Shown here in pieces: positions 19,186-29,686 of a stretch of DNA of 64,000 bases. The notes below the pieces were generated by a model, which saw only the letters and a list, made by a program, of their open reading frames with translations, was not told the origin of the DNA and ran no database searches. The stretch is taken from NCBI GenBank assembly GCA_027577595.1, contig JANBRJ010000003.1, positions 310,001 through 374,000 on the forward strand. The letters run 5' to 3'. Position 1 is the stretch's first letter; each line of letters starts with the position of its first letter. Source of the stretch: Coemansia sp. RSA 487 (Eukaryota; Kickxellomycota; Kickxellomycetes; Kickxellales; Kickxellaceae). The position numbers and the translations under genes were made by a program.

Positions 19186-20529
19186 CTAAACAAAATCCTT
19201 GTATGACCACTTTTCTGTCGTCTTTTTCTTGGATACAAACTTCTTTGCACGCTTGGCAGAAGGAGGCTCCACAAAGTTGCGCCTGACAAGCGAGCTGTAC
19301 ACCTCAGAGAAACCATTGGTCTCGGGCGCCAGCTCACGCAGTGACTTGGGCAGCTCTTCTGTGAGCTTGACCGCAGTAGGAGCCATGGGTACATTGTGCT
19401 TGCCGATCCGCTTGAGCGGCTGTTTTGCCTTTTCCTCTGCTTGCTTGCGCTTCTTCTCGTTAGCGGCCTCTGCCTTCTCGAGCGACACATCGACCTTACC
19501 CCCGAGCCTCTTTGACATTTCCAGCTGGTGGAGGTGCTTTTTCAGCTCTTTGGCGCTGCGCTCTTCGTTCAGCCTCTGAGCCGCTCTGCGCTGTTTGTTG
19601 CGCTCAGCCCTGGTCTTGCGCTTTGGATCCGCCGACGTCTGTGGCTGGCTGTCATCGTCATATTCATTAACATCGCTGCCAGCAACTGTGCTGTCATTGT
19701 TCAGGGCAGCGCTAGCATCAGAGTCTAGATCGGCATCGCTATCGCTATCACTGTCACGGACGCCTGCAGCATTGGCATCCAGCTCTCTGGCAACAATCTC
19801 TGCACACTCATTCATGCTGTTAACTGGATCCACGGTGTGTTTTGTGCTAACGTTCTTGTACTTTTCGGCAACACGCATTTTGCTTATGCACTCGGCTCCA
19901 GCAATGTTGATCAAGTCTTTGTGGTCCTTCTCGGTAGGCATGTACGATGCGCCAGGATGGGCAACCTCGACGGCAGGCAGCAACGACAGGTGCTTCAGCT
20001 TCTCCCGCGACATATTGCCGCTTGTTCTTTTGCTCTGCTTAGCATCCGATGCATTTGGCATCCCCCAGATATCGTAGCTGGCAGACGCCTGCTTCGCCTT
20101 GATATTCTGCGCCTTTGCGCTGCTGCTCTCAGAGAGCCCCGCAATCTTCTTCAGCCTCTGTCTGACCGCGTGCTCCTCTTGTCTTCTTTTCCGCTCCTCG
20201 CCCATCTTGCTTCCGATAACCGGGATCTTTACTCCGGACCGCTTTCCAAGGATTTCGTCCAGACGGAGCTTCTTCTTCTGCTTCTGTTTTCTCTTTTCTT
20301 TCTCGTCGCCTGCCACGTCCATAACAAAGAGATCTGCATCTTGGCGCTCTTCGATGAGTCCGCCTTGCCGCTCCTCCTCGCGTCTTTCTTCTAGCCCATC
20401 CTCAACATCGACGAGGTCTATGTCTTTGCGCCACTGGTTCTTGCTCTTGCGTCCTCCGCGTGTCTTCTTTGCTGCGCTATCCTCGACAGCAACCGAGGCT
20501 GTTGCCGATTTTGCAACTAGTGAAGACAT
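19186..20529 (-). CDS. NOP53: Ribosome biogenesis protein NOP53
   Basis: 447 residues, highly charged (Lys, Glu, Arg, Asp), with long predicted helices. Family features are the N-terminal KKTRGGRKSKNQWRKDIDLV block, the DLFVMDVAGD and AHPGASYMPTEKDHKDLI motifs (the second a NOP53 hallmark), a central acidic Asp/Ser run, and the C-terminal segment ELPKSLRELAPETNGFSEVY with a final basic tail. NOP53 (animal GLTSCR2/PICT1) binds 5.8S/25S pre-rRNA and uses an arch-interacting motif to bring Mtr4 and the nuclear exosome to 7S pre-rRNA. DIWGMP near 156-161, or the residues around it, could serve that role; this is inference. The start at 20529 (MSSLVAKSA) is preferred over an ATG 33 bases upstream because the extra residues are leader-like. 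Confidence 0.87.
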   Translation of the reverse strand: MSSLVAKSATASVAVEDSAAKKTRGGRKSKNQWRKDIDLVDVEDGLEERREEERQGGLIEERQDADLFVMDVAGDEKEKRKQKQKKKLRLDEILGKRSGVKIPVIGSKMGEERKRRQEEHAVRQRLKKIAGLSESSSAKAQNIKAKQASASYDIWGMPNASDAKQSKRTSGNMSREKLKHLSLLPAVEVAHPGASYMPTEKDHKDLINIAGAECISKMRVAEKYKNVSTKHTVDPVNSMNECAEIVARELDANAAGVRDSDSDSDADLDSDASAALNNDSTVAGSDVNEYDDDSQPQTSADPKRKTRAERNKQRRAAQRLNEERSAKELKKHLHQLEMSKRLGGKVDVSLEKAEAANEKKRKQAEEKAKQPLKRIGKHNVPMAPTAVKLTEELPKSLRELAPETNGFSEVYSSLVRRNFVEPPSAKRAKKFVSKKKTTEKWSYKDFV

Positions 20530-21120
20530 TTTTGTAGCTGTTTTTTGGTAATTGCAATACAATATAAAAAGGGACTATTGCAAGAAAGAAAATATTCGGG
20601 CCTTTGGAAATTAAAAAACACAGTGGTGTAAGCCTGGCTTGACCAGAAAATGTTGATGGAAAATTTGTTCAAGCTAAAAAGAAAAAAAAAAGCTGGCAGA
20701 TCCTGCCATATCAGGATCAGATCACTGTTTAGGTTATTTGCAGCCGAAAATCAAGGACGGACCCAGAGAAAAACAAACGATGATGAGATCTTCACCAACC
20801 AACTCTCTTTCGACTTTTTATTTTCAACAGCTCCATTCCTCTTTGTGTAGGAAAGAGTCGTGACTCATATCGACTGCTGTGGATGTATGTCCAAGATCTT
20901 CCCCAGTGCTGTTAATACTTCTCTCCGCAAAAATTCCAGGCCAAAGATGAATGCACAAGCGGTGGTGGTGGTGGTCAGCAGGCAACAGCTCAAAATAAAT
21001 CACAATTATTGCTAAGCTAACTTCTTTTCCTTTCTTCTCTTTCTTACGCGCTATTCTTTCGATTGTACTTTAGTATTCGCCTTTCTAGACTCGCGGTCAA
21101 ACATTCCTCTCGTTTAAAGA
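20530..21120. promoter_or_regulatory. Divergent promoter region, NOP53 / ARO7
   Basis: 591 bp between two divergent start codons. It contains poly-A and poly-T tracts and a CT-rich block (about 21027-21058) just before the chorismate mutase ATG. No specific operator can be named. Confidence 0.4.
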
Positions 21121-21963
21121 ATGTCCAGAAACTTACTGATACTTGGCGCGGCGCCCGATCTCAGCGAGCTACGAGACACGCTTGTGCGCCTAGAGGACAC
21201 GATAATATTTGCGCTGATCGAGCGGTCTCAGTTCAAGAACAACAGCAGCATTTACAAAGCAGGTAAAATGAACTTTAAGGACGGGTACAAGGGGTCGTTT
21301 CTCTCATGGTTTCTGAAGGAGGTCGAGTGCGTACATGCAAAGGTGCGTCGCTACCAGAGCCCCGACGAATATCCATTTACAGAGAATCTCCCTGAGCCGG
21401 TGCTGCCGCCGCTCGATTACCCGCCGGTGCTTGTTGATCCGAGACAAATCAATATCAATGACGAGATCTTCAACGTCTACGTGAATACAGTGGTTCCAGG
21501 GATCACTGAACAGGGCGACGACACAAACTACGGAAGCTCAGCGACACGCGACATAGAGTGCCTTCAGGCATTGTCGCGCCGCATCCACTATGGCAAGTTT
21601 GTGGCCGAATCAAAGTTCCAGGATCCTGAGCACCACGATGAGTACGTGCGTCTTATCAAGGAGAAGAATAGCGAGAGGCTGATGGAGCTTCTTACCAACA
21701 CCCGCGTCGAGGAGATGCTGCTCAAGCGCCTCAAAACAAAGGCGATCATCTATGGTCAGGATCTTTCCTCGGCAAGCCTGGAGGCAAATGGGAGCGTAAA
21801 TGGTGCAAGCGCGATGCTGGCTGATGCGGCAAAGGTGGCCGAGGAGCGCGCCAAGACTCGTGTTGATTACGATCTTGTAGTATCGCTTTACCGCGACTAC
21901 GTCATTCCACTTACCAAGGAAGTCGAGATCGAGTACCTACTACACCGCCTTGACGCACATTAG
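21121..21963 (+). CDS. ARO7: Chorismate mutase
   Basis: 280 residues, close to the 256 of the yeast enzyme. It is the all-helical AroQ type found in fungi and plants. Diagnostic blocks are RDTLVRLEDTIIFALIERSQFKNN at the N-terminus (active-site Arg), SRRIHYGKFVAESKFQ (catalytic Arg and Lys, equivalent to yeast Arg157 and Lys168) and KEVEIEYLLHRL at the end (yeast Glu246). The enzyme turns chorismate into prephenate, the first step towards phenylalanine and tyrosine, in the cytosol. Yeast ARO7 is inhibited by tyrosine and activated by tryptophan. The regulatory loop region is present here, but I cannot tell whether regulation is kept. A Ser/Ala/Gly-rich insert near 218-243 makes it slightly longer. 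There is no intron. An 11-G run lies just after the stop. Confidence 0.93.
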   Translation: MSRNLLILGAAPDLSELRDTLVRLEDTIIFALIERSQFKNNSSIYKAGKMNFKDGYKGSFLSWFLKEVECVHAKVRRYQSPDEYPFTENLPEPVLPPLDYPPVLVDPRQININDEIFNVYVNTVVPGITEQGDDTNYGSSATRDIECLQALSRRIHYGKFVAESKFQDPEHHDEYVRLIKEKNSERLMELLTNTRVEEMLLKRLKTKAIIYGQDLSSASLEANGSVNGASAMLADAAKVAEERAKTRVDYDLVVSLYRDYVIPLTKEVEIEYLLHRLDAH

Positions 21964-21980
21964 AATAAAACGTATTCTTT

Positions 21981-21991
21981 GGGGGGGGGGG
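21981..21991 (+). repeat. Poly-G tract, 11 G
   Basis: An uninterrupted run of 11 guanines, 18 bp after the chorismate mutase stop and between two convergent genes. Long mononucleotide G runs are prone to length error in sequencing and to slippage. Confidence 0.85.
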
Positions 21992-22095
21992 TTTCATTCA
22001 GCTGGAAATAAAAGAAAAGATGATGTGTAAATGCGTACCCAGTCATTCAGCTGCTTTACAAATAGCAAGAAAAAAAGGAGCTTGCAAAAAAGGAT

Positions 22096-24264
22096 CTAGT
22101 TCTTGACGACAGCAGCGGCAATAATGTCGTTCAGGCGCTTGAGCATCACCCTTGGATCATCGAGGATTCCGGCAGCAATGTATGCATTGTCAAGGAGCTG
22201 CTGCGAAACCTTGCGTGCAAGCCCCTCGTCCTTGGACTTGAGGCTATACAACCCGTTGACAATAGGGTCCTTTGCATTGATCTCGACAACGCAGGGCCTT
22301 TGCGGTATTTCAGTGCCGCTGTTTCCAGCCATCATTTTCATCATGTTGCGCACTGCAGGCGAGTCAAAGTCGGTGACAATTGCCGGGTACGTCATGTAGC
22401 GATCAGACACCTTGACCTCCTTCACCTTGGTGCCAAACGTCGAGAGCATCCAGCTGGTCAGCTCGTCAGACTGCTCCTTTGTCAGGGCTACAGACGAATC
22501 ATCCTTGGCGCCATCCTCGGCCATCTCCTCCTCACTCCACCGCTTGAGCTCCTTGCTGGCCTCCTCGGAGTCCACAGAGACAAGTTTCTTTCCTTCGAAT
22601 TGCTCGAGACGCCCCATCACAAACTCGTCGAGCGGATGGTGCAAGAACAGCACTTCGGTGCCATGCTTCTTAAACGGTTCATAGTAAGGGCTGTCTTCGC
22701 CCAGCTGGCGCTTCGGTGTGCAGAAGTAGTATATGTACTTTTGGTCGCTTGGCATGCGCTCTACATACTCACTCAGTGCAATAAGCTTGCCAGCCTCGTT
22801 GCTCGACGTTTCAAAGCGCAGGAGCTTGGCAATCTCCTTTTGGTTCTGGAGATCCTGGCAGACGCCCTCCTTGATATACACGCCAAAGGTGTTGAAGAAC
22901 TTTCCGAACTTGTCTGCGTCCTTGCGCGATTCCTCCTGCAGCCATTTGATGATACGCGAGGTGATGATCAACTTTAGACGCGCAATGACTGGTCCGTTCT
23001 GCAAGAGTTCGCGAGAGAGGTTCAATGGCAGATCCTCGGAGTCGACAACTCCTTGGACAAAGCGGAGCCATTCAGGCAGGATCCCCTTTGCGTTAGGCAT
23101 GATCAGAACTTTGCGCGAGTAAAGACTGACTCCGGGCTTGATGCGATCAAAGCCCATTCCCTCAGGGTTATTTGTGGGTGTGTACAGGATGCTACGGATC
23201 GAGATCGGGCCGTCGGCTTTGTAAACAAGCTGGTACATGGGCTTGTCCCATGCGTGGGAAACAAAGCGGTAAAAGTTCTCGTGCTCCTCCTCGGAAATGG
23301 AGTTCTTGTCCTTGGTCCACAGCGCCTCGACAGTGTTGACCTTTTCTCCGTTCACAGAAATCGGGAACCCGACAAAGTTACTGTACTTTTTGATAACACC
23401 CTTGAGCGTATCTGCGTCCAGGAACTCCTTGGCATCGTCTCTGATGCCAATAACGATCTTTGTTCCGATAGGAACGTTCTCTGCCTTGGAGATTGTGTAG
23501 GATCCGAGGCCATCGGACTTCCAGCAGTACCCCTGGCTTCCGGGCGTGGCCGAGCGTGTGTACACGGTAAGGTCGTCGCCAACCATGAATGCCGAGTAAA
23601 AACCGACACCAAACTGGCCAACAATGGTGTTTGCTGCGTCCTTTGAGTCTGCACTGTTCTCCATGTTTTCTATGTACGCCTTTGATCCAGAGCGCGCAAT
23701 TGTGCCTAGATTTTGCTTGAGCTCATCCTCGGTCATGCCAATTCCCGAATCGCTAAACTCCAGGGTCTTTTTGTCAGCGTCGACGTTGATTCTGATCTCC
23801 ATGGGTGCGCCGCTGCTGGCGTCGTGGCTGGTGACCTGAAGATGCCGCAGCTTCTCCAGCGCATCGGATGCATTGGAAACAAGCTCACGCACAAAGACTT
23901 CGCGCTGCGAGTACAGCGAATGGGCAACAATGTGCAGGAGCTTTTTGGTCTCTGCCTTGAACTCATGCTTCTCTGAGGGTCCGACAGTCGCCTCCTTCTG
24001 CACGCTTTCTGGCTTGGTCTCATTCTCCTCCGAGGGTTCCACAGCTGCCTTCTTCTGCCCGCTGTCTGGCTTAGACTCTGTGGAGTAGCAGCGCGCAAGC
24101 CCAGCAGTATGGATCAGCTTTGGTGTTGCTACTTTCCTAGCACTAGCGCCAAGTGAGCTCAGACGGCTGGATGCGGCGATCGAACGAGAAGCAACCACTC
24201 GAGGAAAGGCAGAGACTGCAGCAAGCATGCGTGTGCGGGCTGTGCAAAGTGAAAATTGACGCAT
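22096..24264 (-). CDS. TRAP1: Mitochondrial Hsp90 chaperone TRAP1
   Basis: 722 residues. The first 60 are rich in Arg, Ser and Ala without acids, a mitochondrial targeting signal. The GHKL ATPase domain (about 105-330) has VRELVSNASDALEKLR, FSDSGIGMTEDELKQNLGTIA and GQFGVGFYSAFMV. The middle domain contains DSEDLPLNLSRELLQ with the catalytic arginine region, and the C-terminal dimerisation domain ends in AAAVVKN with no MEEVD. It has no charged linker of cytosolic Hsp90 type. Lack of MEEVD, lack of an ER signal, the presequence and the short ETKKLLHIVAHSLYSQREVF entry all mark TRAP1. Between presequence and ATPase domain lies a 19-residue tandem duplication (residues 65-83 and 84-102). TRAP1 aids folding in the matrix and tunes respiration; Dikarya model yeasts lack it. 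It converges with ARO7. Confidence 0.9.
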   Translation of the reverse strand: MRQFSLCTARTRMLAAVSAFPRVVASRSIAASSRLSSLGASARKVATPKLIHTAGLARCYSTESKPDSGQKKAAVEPSEENETKPESVQKEATVGPSEKHEFKAETKKLLHIVAHSLYSQREVFVRELVSNASDALEKLRHLQVTSHDASSGAPMEIRINVDADKKTLEFSDSGIGMTEDELKQNLGTIARSGSKAYIENMENSADSKDAANTIVGQFGVGFYSAFMVGDDLTVYTRSATPGSQGYCWKSDGLGSYTISKAENVPIGTKIVIGIRDDAKEFLDADTLKGVIKKYSNFVGFPISVNGEKVNTVEALWTKDKNSISEEEHENFYRFVSHAWDKPMYQLVYKADGPISIRSILYTPTNNPEGMGFDRIKPGVSLYSRKVLIMPNAKGILPEWLRFVQGVVDSEDLPLNLSRELLQNGPVIARLKLIITSRIIKWLQEESRKDADKFGKFFNTFGVYIKEGVCQDLQNQKEIAKLLRFETSSNEAGKLIALSEYVERMPSDQKYIYYFCTPKRQLGEDSPYYEPFKKHGTEVLFLHHPLDEFVMGRLEQFEGKKLVSVDSEEASKELKRWSEEEMAEDGAKDDSSVALTKEQSDELTSWMLSTFGTKVKEVKVSDRYMTYPAIVTDFDSPAVRNMMKMMAGNSGTEIPQRPCVVEINAKDPIVNGLYSLKSKDEGLARKVSQQLLDNAYIAAGILDDPRVMLKRLNDIIAAAVVKN
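23959..24072 (-). repeat. 57-bp tandem duplication in the TRAP1 linker
   Basis: Two consecutive 57-bp units encode KPDSGQKKAAVEPSEENET and KPESVQKEATVGPSEKHEF. They keep the frame and differ at several codons, so the duplication is not very recent. The unit lies between the transit peptide and the ATPase domain, where length is probably tolerated. Confidence 0.75.
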
Positions 24265-25444
24265 GGCAATAACGTTGTAACCGGTCTAGTAATGGCTATA
24301 AGTAAATAATAAAGGAAATAGATCTAAAAGCGTAAAATGCAAATCGAAAAAAAAAAAAAAAGAAAGGGAATGGTAGCAACCACACCAGTCACAGCTATTA
24401 TCTTTGTTGCAGGATCGAAAAAAAAAAAATTTACATTATCGTCATCCTCAAGAACTGCTGATTTGATCGTGATCAGACCATTTTCAAACACAAAAATCCA
24501 AGTTTCGAGATCTACTATATTTCGATCTCTTTCTGCATTGTCATTTTACAGAAAGATGCTCAATAACTATCGAATTCCACCGAGCTGCACTTTGTCAAAG
24601 AAATAGCATTTCTCATCATTTGTACATTGCCAGTACGATATATTCATCCAATTATTGCAGTGTCGCCACCTACGTCAGCATAATTAGAAAAGCATCATGT
24701 TATTCACCAGCACATTGTATGTATAGTGCACTGTTATCACTTGATACCATAGCCTTTAACCAGCAAGTGGCTCAGTAAGGTAGAGTGGCATTAGGCGAAT
24801 GCAGATAGCAGCTGCGCCACAACATACAAGGTATTAAGTATGAGAATGCCGTTGAGTCTTCAAAGCAATATGTAATGGAATTCTTCGTTTTCTGATGGCC
24901 CAAAAGAAAAAGGGTTTTGAAGACACATCTGAGCGTGCAGAAATGCTAGAACCGGGTCACAACAATGCAAATGCAAAAGCGCTGGTTGTTTGTGCGATCT
25001 CCGATGACCCATTTCGGCTTTCATTAAACCTGTGCAATGATGTGTTCTTCTCTCCCCAAAGACAGCTCTTGAAAAGGCAAGTAGAAAGAAAGGAAAGCAC
25101 AGAGATACAATGTAATTTTCATGTGTTGGGAGAGCTAGTCAAGCATTTTCTAGTCCCCCTTTAAAGATGGTCGTTTTTTTTCGAACATTGCTTTTCTTTA
25201 TACTTTTAACAATATCGTGCATTCTTTTGGTGCACTCTACTCCTTGCTCTCCTTTGTTCCTTTTCTTTCCCTTTCGTTTTTTTATTTATCCCAAGCAGTC
25301 CTCAGTATATATTTTTTGCTTTTCTGTCCCTTGGAGTTGTTTTAATGCCTCTGGTTCTCAGAGGGACTTTTTTCTCCACATACCACAGTTGTCATATAGC
25401 GAAGGAAGACAACAAGGCAGGTCTTGGGCTGCTTTAGAGGAAAG
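24265..25444. promoter_or_regulatory. Divergent intergenic region, TRAP1 / SYG1
   Basis: 1.2 kb, AT-rich, with A-tracts at about 24348-24362 and 24418-24429 and long T/C-rich stretches at 25170-25340 ahead of SYG1. The frame at 24895-25164 has no family similarity and no supporting context. Nothing else is recognised. Confidence 0.45.
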
Positions 25445-28400
25445 ATGAAGTTCGGCAAGTACCTTGAAGCGGAGCAGGTCCCCGAGTGGGAAAAGATGTA
25501 CGTCAGCTACAGGGCTCTCAAGCGGCTGGTCAAGAAGATAGCATTGGCGAAGGAGGCACGGATGGCAGGTCCTTCTGAGGAGAAGACATCCCTGCTCAGA
25601 CGCGCATCCACCTACCTAGGCTACAGCAGCATGATCTCAAAGGACAGCAGCAGCAGCAGCCCTACAAGAACAACAGACAGCGCTACTATAAGCCCGACAT
25701 ACGTAGGACCATCGACCCCGACACCCGTCTTCGCCAGGACAAATCCAATGCCAGGATCCTCGACCTCTTGCCAGGGAGCCCCAGTGCAGGAAGAGCAGAA
25801 TAAAAACGGCAAAGATATCGTCGAGTGCTGCTCAAACGCAAGCTGCTCAACGTGCAGCCATTTTAATAGCATTGTTTCAGCGACACCGCAGCTTGCGCTG
25901 AGTATGTCTGCGGCGAATTCCGGCAAGGTTGGAGCAACTCCGACCGATCTCGCACATTGTGCAAATATTAAGCTGCCAATGTCTGCGCAGGATACATTTT
26001 CCGAGCTAGTCAGGCGGCGAAAGACCCCCGTTGCCAGCGATTGTGTTTCCCTGGGTAAGTTTATACGCAATATCGTATGCGTCTCTTTTCTTTTGTTGGC
26101 TTGTCTGCTTGTTTGTTGCTATGCAGCGCGCATATATACGCTGCATTTCTCGGTGTGTGCGCGTGGATGAGCGGCCAGCTGGCAATTGTGCAATGTGTCT
26201 ACATTTGCGTCATTCAGGCGTGCTTTTATCGATTGCACATGCTCTGCTTCTTAACCACCAGCATATACGACTGACACCAAGCAATCTATTTGCCTTGTTT
26301 TGCTCAGCAATTCCAGTTAGCGATACCAGCTAAGGGGAGCCTCATCAGTAGCGGTCCAGGAAACCCGGGGCCTGTTTTCATACACACCCTGCATGTATAT
26401 AGCCAGCCAATGGAGTTTGAAATGTGTGATGCAAGGCGCTTCGCTTGACTACAGAGTCAAATTGCACTAATAATGCCTATTGCGAAACAAAGTCACGAAT
26501 ATGCACTGATTTTTGTTTTATTAAAAGTGACTGCTGCTCCTATTGTACTCTCTTGTCCAAGCGCTTGCTACACGTGCGCACAAAACACTTGCGATGCAAA
26601 GAAAACTGCTATTGACTACTACTCAAGCTTTTATCAAACATAAGCATATTCTGTATTCCATTTTCAATTTAGATGAGTTCAAAAGCGAGTTGAAGGAGCG
26701 AATACCCGAGGAGCAAGATTTCTTTGAAAGGCTTGAGCAGGAGCTGGCCAAGGTCAACGACTTTTACAAGCAGAAGCAGGCACTTTTCCAAACGCGCCTG
26801 GACAACATCAAGAAGCAGCAGGACATATATGACACAATGTTTGGTGAAGAGCTCGAGGCGTCTGCGCTGAGATCCAACATTGAGCGAAGCAGAGTGACGT
26901 TCAACCGCACGCTGACAAACAGCGGCAGCTCCAGGAACAAGCAGCATGCGTTCGAGCCCAGCGCACAGCTCCGGGCTGCCAAGGAGAAGCTAAAGAGCGC
27001 GATGCTTGAGATTTACCGTGGAATGGAGCTTTTAAAGAACTATCGCGTCCTCTGCTACACGGCGTTCATCAAGGCACTCAAAAAGTACCAAAAGACAGCA
27101 GGGTGGTGCCGGGGCACGGACCACTTCCTCAACAGGGTCGACGGGTGCTACATAGCGACGTCCGAGCGGCTGAACACAATGTCGGCAGAGCTCGAGGGCA
27201 TGTATGTGGCCCGGTATGCCGGCGGGTCGCGGTCCAAGGGCATGGAGAAGCTGCGGGTCAACGCGAATGGTGGCAGCGGCGGCAGCCCAGTGTGCATGTT
27301 CCGCAGCGGGCTGATGCTGGGGACGTCGGTGCCACTGATCGTCCGTGCAATCTACGAGGCGAATCTGCTGTCCAACGAGCAGCGCGTCCCGTACCACCGC
27401 CAGCTCCTCCAGCTGTACGGCAGTATCTACCTGGTGCTGCTCTTCATGATCCTGTTCTCGCTCAACATCATGGCGTGGACGCGGGCGCATATCAACTACC
27501 GCTTTATATTTGAGGTCGATCCGCGCGACTACCTGGACTCGTGGCAGTTTCTGGAGATCTCGTCGTTCTTCTTCTTCGTCGCCAGCGTTGTGTTCTGGGT
27601 CAATTTTGCCTTGCACATTGAGCACAACTCGTACATCTGTATCTATGTTCTTCTTGGCGTGCTGTTTGGCTTGTTTTTGGCGCCTGTCAACGCCTTCTAC
27701 TGGTCTTCGCGGCGGTGGCTGATAAAGTCGCTCTGGCGGCTGCTGCTGTCCGGGTTCTACAGGGTCGAGTTCCGCGACTTTTTCCTCGGCGACGAAATGT
27801 GCAGTCTGACGTACACATTCTCGATGCTTCTGATGTTTGGCTGCGCCAGCGCAAACCACTGGACTGACCTAGACGACGTCTGCAACACCACACAGTGGTG
27901 GTCGAATGCTGCGTTCCTTATGCTTCCCAACCTGCTGCGCCTGATACAGTGCATCCGGCGGTTCAGGGACAGTGGCGATGCCTTCCCGCATCTTGCCAAC
28001 GGCGCCAAGTACCTGTCGACAATAATCACAATATGGCTGGCGTCGTCCAACCGGATCGTGGGCGGCACCGCGTGGAGGTCGATATGGGTGGCCAGCGCAA
28101 TTGTCAACTCGTGCTTCACGTCGCTGTGGGACTTGCTGATGGACTGGGGCCTGTTTGAATCGCGTAGCAAGCACCGGTTCTTGCGGTCGGAACTCAAATT
28201 CGAGCGTGCCTGGGTGTACTACGTGGCAATCGTCGTCGATGTCCTCCTGCGGTTCTTCTGGATCACGCAGATCTCGCCCAACTTCTTTTCATTTGGACAC
28301 AAGTTCCACCAGGCGACGATGGCGTACATCGCAGCGGTGTTTGAGGTGGTGCGGCGGTTCTCTTGGAACTTTTTCCGTGTGGAGAACGAGCACATCAGCA

Positions 28401-28573
28401 ACTGCGGGCAGTTCCGTGCAACCACCGACATCCCGCTTCCGTTCAATCCTTCCCAGGCGCAGGACACCAAGGATATCAACGTGTTCCAGAACGAATTCGA
28501 GCACGACTACTCGGTAATCCCTGTTGGATCGCCTAGAACTCCACATACGACATCCTCGCCGCTAGGACACTAG
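25445..28573 (+). CDS. SYG1: SPX-EXS phosphate exporter (SYG1/XPR1 family)
   Basis: Two exons, 25445-26054 and 26673-28573, give 836 residues. The junction reads SDCVSL|DEFKSELKERIPEEQDFF with G|AT split across it. The SPX domain opens with MKFGKYLEAEQVPEWEKMYVSYRALKRLVKKI and resumes at FFERLEQELAKVNDFYKQK. Between these lies a disordered insert of about 150 residues, rich in Ser, Thr and Pro. SPX binds inositol pyrophosphates. The middle has several membrane segments, and the EXS domain (about 570-790) includes SWRSIW-type sequence (GGTAWRSIWVASAIVNSCFTSLWDLLMDWGL region) and VLLRFFWITQISP, hallmarks of XPR1/SYG1/PHO1. The predicted role is phosphate export or signalling. The ATG at 26543 in front of exon 2 is intronic read-through. 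Confidence 0.9.
26055..26672 (+). other. Intron within the SPX domain of SYG1
   Basis: 618 bp, donor GTAAGT, acceptor TTTAG. Removing it rebuilds the SPX core; translating through gives stop codons and residues unlike the family. Its end stays open in the exon-2 frame from 26543, which creates a false upstream start. Confidence 0.85.
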
Positions 28574-28672
28574 CACAGGTCGCTCAAGATCCAAGGCTGC
28601 TGATTTCCGACCTTTCTTTTATACATGCTATGTTGTATTTTCTTTTATAATTTTTACCATATAATTAACATG

Positions 28673-29686
28673 TTATTTATCTGGCTGTGCAAACGCTCGC
28701 ACAGCGTGGCCCCAAACAAAAGGCTTCTGACAGCGCGAGCACCAGGCCATCGTAGGCACCAGTGGCACGCTTACATTAGCACTGGGCCCGCCAGCCATAT
28801 GCTGCGCCAGGCATGCCAGATGCCAGGAAGCCGAACATCCGCTGCAAGCGCCCCACGGACGAGTCTCCACCAGAGCCTCATGACAGATGCTGCAGCTCTC
28901 GCCTGGTGCTGGGAGCCCCAGATAGGCACGGCTGGCTGGCGTCTGCTCAAAAGCCTGTGCAATGCCGCCTTGGCACACACGCATGTGCCCGGGCATATGG
29001 CTCTGCTGCGCCCGCACGACTAGATCCGAATGCAGCTCACGATCGGGACAGACGATCTCCAATGGCCAGAACTTGAACGGCGGCACAGCAAGCATTGCGA
29101 AAAGGGCAACGAGCTTTGTTCCAAGCTTCTTTTGCGCTGAGCCGTAGAGAACACGCCTGCCTTCAAAGGACACGGCATTGGAGTGCGAGTGCCGCGACAT
29201 GTGCGGGTTCTGCCACGCCCACTCAAATTGCAACGCGGAGGGCTTGGTCGGAAACCCGTGCACGATTAGAAGCATCTCCCTATAGCCAATGCCGAGTAAT
29301 ACAAAAGTGGAGCGAAAGATGGCTCTGAAACACAGTCTCAGTAGTGATGAGCTTTGCTTTGACATAAACTGAGTTGTGGCTGCGCTGATCAAGAGGCTCT
29401 GGCAAATCATGCCACTGACGTCAGTGGCCAAAAGCAAAAAAAAGCACAAGGGCAGAGAAAACACCCAGGTACTTGTGGATGACTAGCAAGATACGCACCA
29501 TGGTCGTCGGCTGCGTGTCGAGGCGGCACCTGCAGCAATCTCGCCGTTGTGCTGTCTTAGCCTGCGCACTGGATCGGGCGTTGACCCGACATACACACAG
29601 TTCTTGCATCCAGGCTTGAGCGACCGAAGCAGATAGCAGCAGTAAAAGTCGGATAAAGAAATAGCCGACGCTTGCGCGTTATCCAT
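28673..29686 (-). CDS. SLX1: SLX1 structure-specific endonuclease subunit
   Basis: Exon 1 is 29686-29499 and exon 2 is 29279-28673, giving 264 residues. The intron (29498-29280) has donor GTGCGT and acceptor TATAG and splits Trp62, giving [16 protein letters not shown], the normal continuation in the family. The GIY-YIG nuclease domain shows [21 protein letters not shown] with the GIY/YIG pair in its usual diverged form, followed by [16 protein letters not shown] (catalytic Arg region) and WAWQNP (catalytic Glu just before, in QFEW). The C-terminal zinc-binding RING/PHD-like domain is CSICHEALV...[13 protein letters not shown]...[15 protein letters not shown]1 works with SLX4 to cut branched DNA such as replication forks and Holliday junctions. 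The start at 29686 ([10 protein letters not shown]) is the nearest ATG before the nuclease domain. Confidence 0.9.

Noticed and set aside
24895-25164. 89-codon open frame upstream of SYG1
   Set aside because: No family similarity, no codon bias like neighbours, and no supporting promoter or splice signals.
26543-26672. ATG and open frame before SYG1 exon 2
   Set aside because: It is the end of the intron read through; splicing at 26054/26673 rebuilds the SPX domain from the upstream exon.
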